Assembly (NCBI GenBank): GCA_950022695.1
Contig: CATLLN010000004.1
Coordinates: forward strand, 62,001 to 126,000
DNA from: an uncultured bacterium
GTDB taxonomy: Bacteria > Cyanobacteriota > Vampirovibrionia > Gastranaerophilales > Gastranaerophilaceae
Length of the DNA: 64,000 nucleotides
Direction: 5' to 3'
Shown here: in pieces, positions 62,038 to 64,000 of the stretch
Layout: the number at the start of each line of letters is the position of its first letter
Numbering within the stretch: the first letter of the stretch is position 1
Translations under genes and position numbers: made by a program
The notes under the pieces: model-generated
What the model saw: the letters and a program-made list of their open reading frames with translations, nothing else
Told to the model about the DNA's origin: nothing
The model's database searches: none

Positions 62038-62743
62038 TTTTTCTCACCATTGTTAGTAATTGCTCTAATTTTGTTTTTAATTTATTATTTTCTTCTTTCA
62101 GGTCTTGAATTTGTTTTGCTGCTTTATCTGAATACTCGTGATATAGTTTAGGAACTTCATTGTAATCAAGAATAAAACGTTTTTGAGCTTCTTCTTTTAT
62201 TTTTAAAATAGCATCAAGCTGTTGTTTTGAAATTAGTCCTAAATCTATGAGGATTTGACCTAATTTTTTGTTTTCGTTTGTTTGGCGCTCAACGGCTGTA
62301 TCAAGTTCTGATTCCGAAATTTTTCCGCTATTCACAAGGTATTCGCCTGTTCTGTATTTGCCTGCAAGATATCCTGCAAGGTTTAGAATTTGTGAATCGT
62401 CAGGGATTTCAAAATAACCTTCGTCAACACAGAATAGAAAATATCCTGCTGTTTCTTCCATTGAAAGATACGTATTTAATGTAATATCTGAAATACTGCT
62501 ATCTCTGTCTGCTGATTCTAATATGTTATAAATGTTTGTGTCAAATCCTGATTTTTTTGAATCAACTTCGCATCTGCCTTTATATGTTAAAACAGGTTTA
62601 TAAGTTGCAAAAATGTATGCAGAATCTTCGTTTTTGGCAAATTCTTGAGATAATTTTATATATATAATTTCTTTTACCCACATAGGGAAAGTTGATATCT
62701 TGTTTAAAAATTGTGTTAAGAACTGACGTTTCAAATTTTTCAT
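62030..62743 (-). CDS. GspE N-terminal (MshEN-like) domain protein
   Basis: The 237-residue protein has a globular N-terminal half, then RTGEYLVNSGKISESELDTAVERQTNENKKLGQILIDLGLIS (in pieces, about 133-176), the MshEN/GspE-N fold of type II secretion ATPases that can bind c-di-GMP. A C-terminal coiled coil (KAAKQIQDLKEENNKLKTKLEQLLTM) follows. No ATPase domain is present. Possibly a regulator; function unknown. Confidence 0.7.
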   Translation of the reverse strand: MKNLKRQFLTQFLNKISTFPMWVKEIIYIKLSQEFAKNEDSAYIFATYKPVLTYKGRCEVDSKKSGFDTNIYNILESADRDSSISDITLNTYLSMEETAGYFLFCVDEGYFEIPDDSQILNLAGYLAGKYRTGEYLVNSGKISESELDTAVERQTNENKKLGQILIDLGLISKQQLDAILKIKEEAQKRFILDYNEVPKLYHEYSDKAAKQIQDLKEENNKLKTKLEQLLTMVRKND

Positions 62744-62877
62744 CCCTTTTTTATAAACTGAATTCTAACATTAATTTAGTTTTTCTTCAAGTTTTCTAGT
62801 TATTAAGTCGGTTGATTAATTTTTTGTAAAAAGGTAAGATAGTTTTATAAATTTTAGACTTAAGAAAGGGAGAAATT

Positions 62878-64000
62878 ATGGAAGTAGATAGAATTCAGTT
62901 GAAAAAAACAATAATCATTTCGATTCTTGTTTTACTTGGATTGCTTGTAACTGTTGATTTAGCGTACATTTATCACGAAGCTAACTTTAATCAATATGCA
63001 CTGCCAAGTTTTTGTTCAGTTAGTGATTTAATTGATTGTGACGGAGTCGCAAGAACAACAGAATCTCAGTTTTTGGGTGTTCCTTTAGCATATTGGGGAA
63101 TGTTTTTATATGCATTTATCTTAATGCTTTTGGGTGTAGATTCGTTAAAGAAAGTTCCGGGATTAAAATTCTTGGAAGTGTTCAAAAACAAATTCCATTA
63201 CATAGCTTCACTTGGTTTGATTTCATTTACAATTTCTATGATTTTGTTATTTGTAAGTTTATTTCAGATTCATAAAATTTGTGTAATGTGTGCTGTAACT
63301 TATGTTATAAATCTTGTAATCGGTATTGTTGCAGTTGAAGGTATTCAAGGTAACTTTATAGGTGCAATTAAGCAAAGCTGGAATGATTTTGTTGATGCTT
63401 TAAAACCTTTACCGTATAGAGTAGCTTTTATTATTGTAATGCTTTGTGCTTGCGGCTTTTTAGGTTGGACATTTACAAGTGCAAAATTTTCTCCTGCTTT
63501 AAAAAATCAAAGAGGTTACGGCGAATTCTTGAAAACTAAAGTTAATAAATATGCAGTTAAGGGCAATCTTTTGGGGTCAGATGCGAAGGATGCGGTTGTG
63601 TTAAATATTTATTCTGATTATATGTGTCCGATGTGTTCAGTGTTCAATATGATGGTTCATAAAGCAGCACAAGAGTTTTCAAATGTCAGGGTTGAACACC
63701 ACAGTTTACCGTTGGATACTGAATGTAACAGACATATGTATCAGGAATTTCACCATGGATCATGTACTATGGCAAGATACGCAGAAGCTGCTCATATGCA
63801 GGGTAAATTCTGGGAAGTTAATTCATTATTCTTTGAGAAAAAACCTGCTACAGAAGATGAAGTTATTAACTTACTTCAAGAATCAGGTTTTGATTTAGAT
63901 ATGGGTAAACTTAAAAAAGATGCTAAAAGTTTAAAAGTTAAAAACATAATTAATAACGACATTGATTATGCTGTAGGAAAAGGTCAAATCGGAACACCTA
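62878..64000 (+). CDS. VKOR-DsbA-type thiol oxidase fusion (cut at window end)
   Basis: The frame from the ATG at 62878 is open to the end, 374 codons. The N-terminal 190 residues form a VKOR four-helix domain with FCSVSDLIDCDGV, the SerThr-rich half and the active-site CVMCAV near 140. After a further transmembrane helix a thioredoxin-fold domain begins near 235, with the CPMC active site in YSDYMCPMCSVFN and two more Cys (ECNRH, GSCT). It oxidises exported proteins and passes electrons to quinone. A GGGAGAAA Shine-Dalgarno lies before the ATG. This fusion is known from cyanobacteria and relatives. Confidence 0.92.
   Translation, partial: MEVDRIQLKKTIIISILVLLGLLVTVDLAYIYHEANFNQYALPSFCSVSDLIDCDGVARTTESQFLGVPLAYWGMFLYAFILMLLGVDSLKKVPGLKFLEVFKNKFHYIASLGLISFTISMILLFVSLFQIHKICVMCAVTYVINLVIGIVAVEGIQGNFIGAIKQSWNDFVDALKPLPYRVAFIIVMLCACGFLGWTFTSAKFSPALKNQRGYGEFLKTKVNKYAVKGNLLGSDAKDAVVLNIYSDYMCPMCSVFNMMVHKAAQEFSNVRVEHHSLPLDTECNRHMYQEFHHGSCTMARYAEAAHMQGKFWEVNSLFFEKKPATEDEVINLLQESGFDLDMGKLKKDAKSLKVKNIINNDIDYAVGKGQIGTP

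Overview
The window is AT-rich, densely coded DNA from a Gram-negative-type bacterium with fermentative, anaerobic metabolism. It has a lipopolysaccharide exporter permease (LptF/G type), an MCE/MlaD lipid-transport protein, menaquinone-type methylation, [FeFe]-hydrogenase-family proteins, PEP carboxykinase, several type IV prepilin-like genes and many lineage-specific proteins. The combination and the codon use suggest a non-photosynthetic relative of cyanobacteria (Melainabacteria/Vampirovibrionia, Gastranaerophilales-like). That assignment is an inference from gene content; no rRNA or tRNA gene is present to test it.

Layout. 1-5.0 kb: the start of mini-RNase III, a 29-residue membrane/signal-like peptide, gatA, an LptF/G permease and lineage-specific secreted proteins. 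5.2-9.5 kb: a PEP carboxykinase-family enzyme, a ferredoxin missed by length cut-offs, deoB and a HAD protein. 9.6-14.4 kb: a histidine kinase, a HEAT-repeat protein with a long leader, hpf with a candidate structured RNA and repeats upstream, and hsp20. 14.5-24.6 kb: a D-2-hydroxyacid dehydrogenase, menG/ubiE, an MntP-type exporter, a prepilin, an Xre regulator, an OppD-type ATPase, metG, a FliI-type ATPase and adk. 24.7-31.6 kb is the accessory core: an AbrB-like/unknown gene pair with its own palindrome, a five-gene sensory [FeFe]-hydrogenase operon, and two small toxin-antitoxin-like modules on either side of that operon. 31.6-46.1 kb: gyrB, cdaA-lysA, fixC-fixX, an 802-residue lineage-specific protein and pheT. 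46.2-54.9 kb: a prepilin gene broken at a 9-G tract, map, tmk, rnpB, another prepilin, corA, an EamA transporter, a frameshifted Xre gene and a double-GerE protein. 55-64 kb: an Xre gene, a glycosyltransferase, mlaD, upp, two peptidoglycan hydrolases, an asparaginase and a VKOR-DsbA fusion cut by the window end.

The strongest candidate for an undescribed system is a pair of type I toxin-antitoxin-like modules (A at about 25.5-25.74 kb, B at about 31.25-31.49 kb). Each encodes a 25-residue hydrophobic peptide of one family. Each has a leader that starts with the same GGAAC-R-CGCCCAAA box and folds back on the Shine-Dalgarno. Each has a convergent promoter driving an antisense RNA of about 105 nt that ends at a terminator inside the peptide gene, and each has the same stem arrangement after the stop codon. 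The second clear oddity is a probable phase-variable type IV prepilin: nine G put its leader out of frame, and ten (or seven) restore one 238-residue (or 237-residue) protein. Regulatory palindromes near the Xre, AbrB and LuxR-type genes, and a candidate 170-nt structured RNA upstream of hpf, are further leads.
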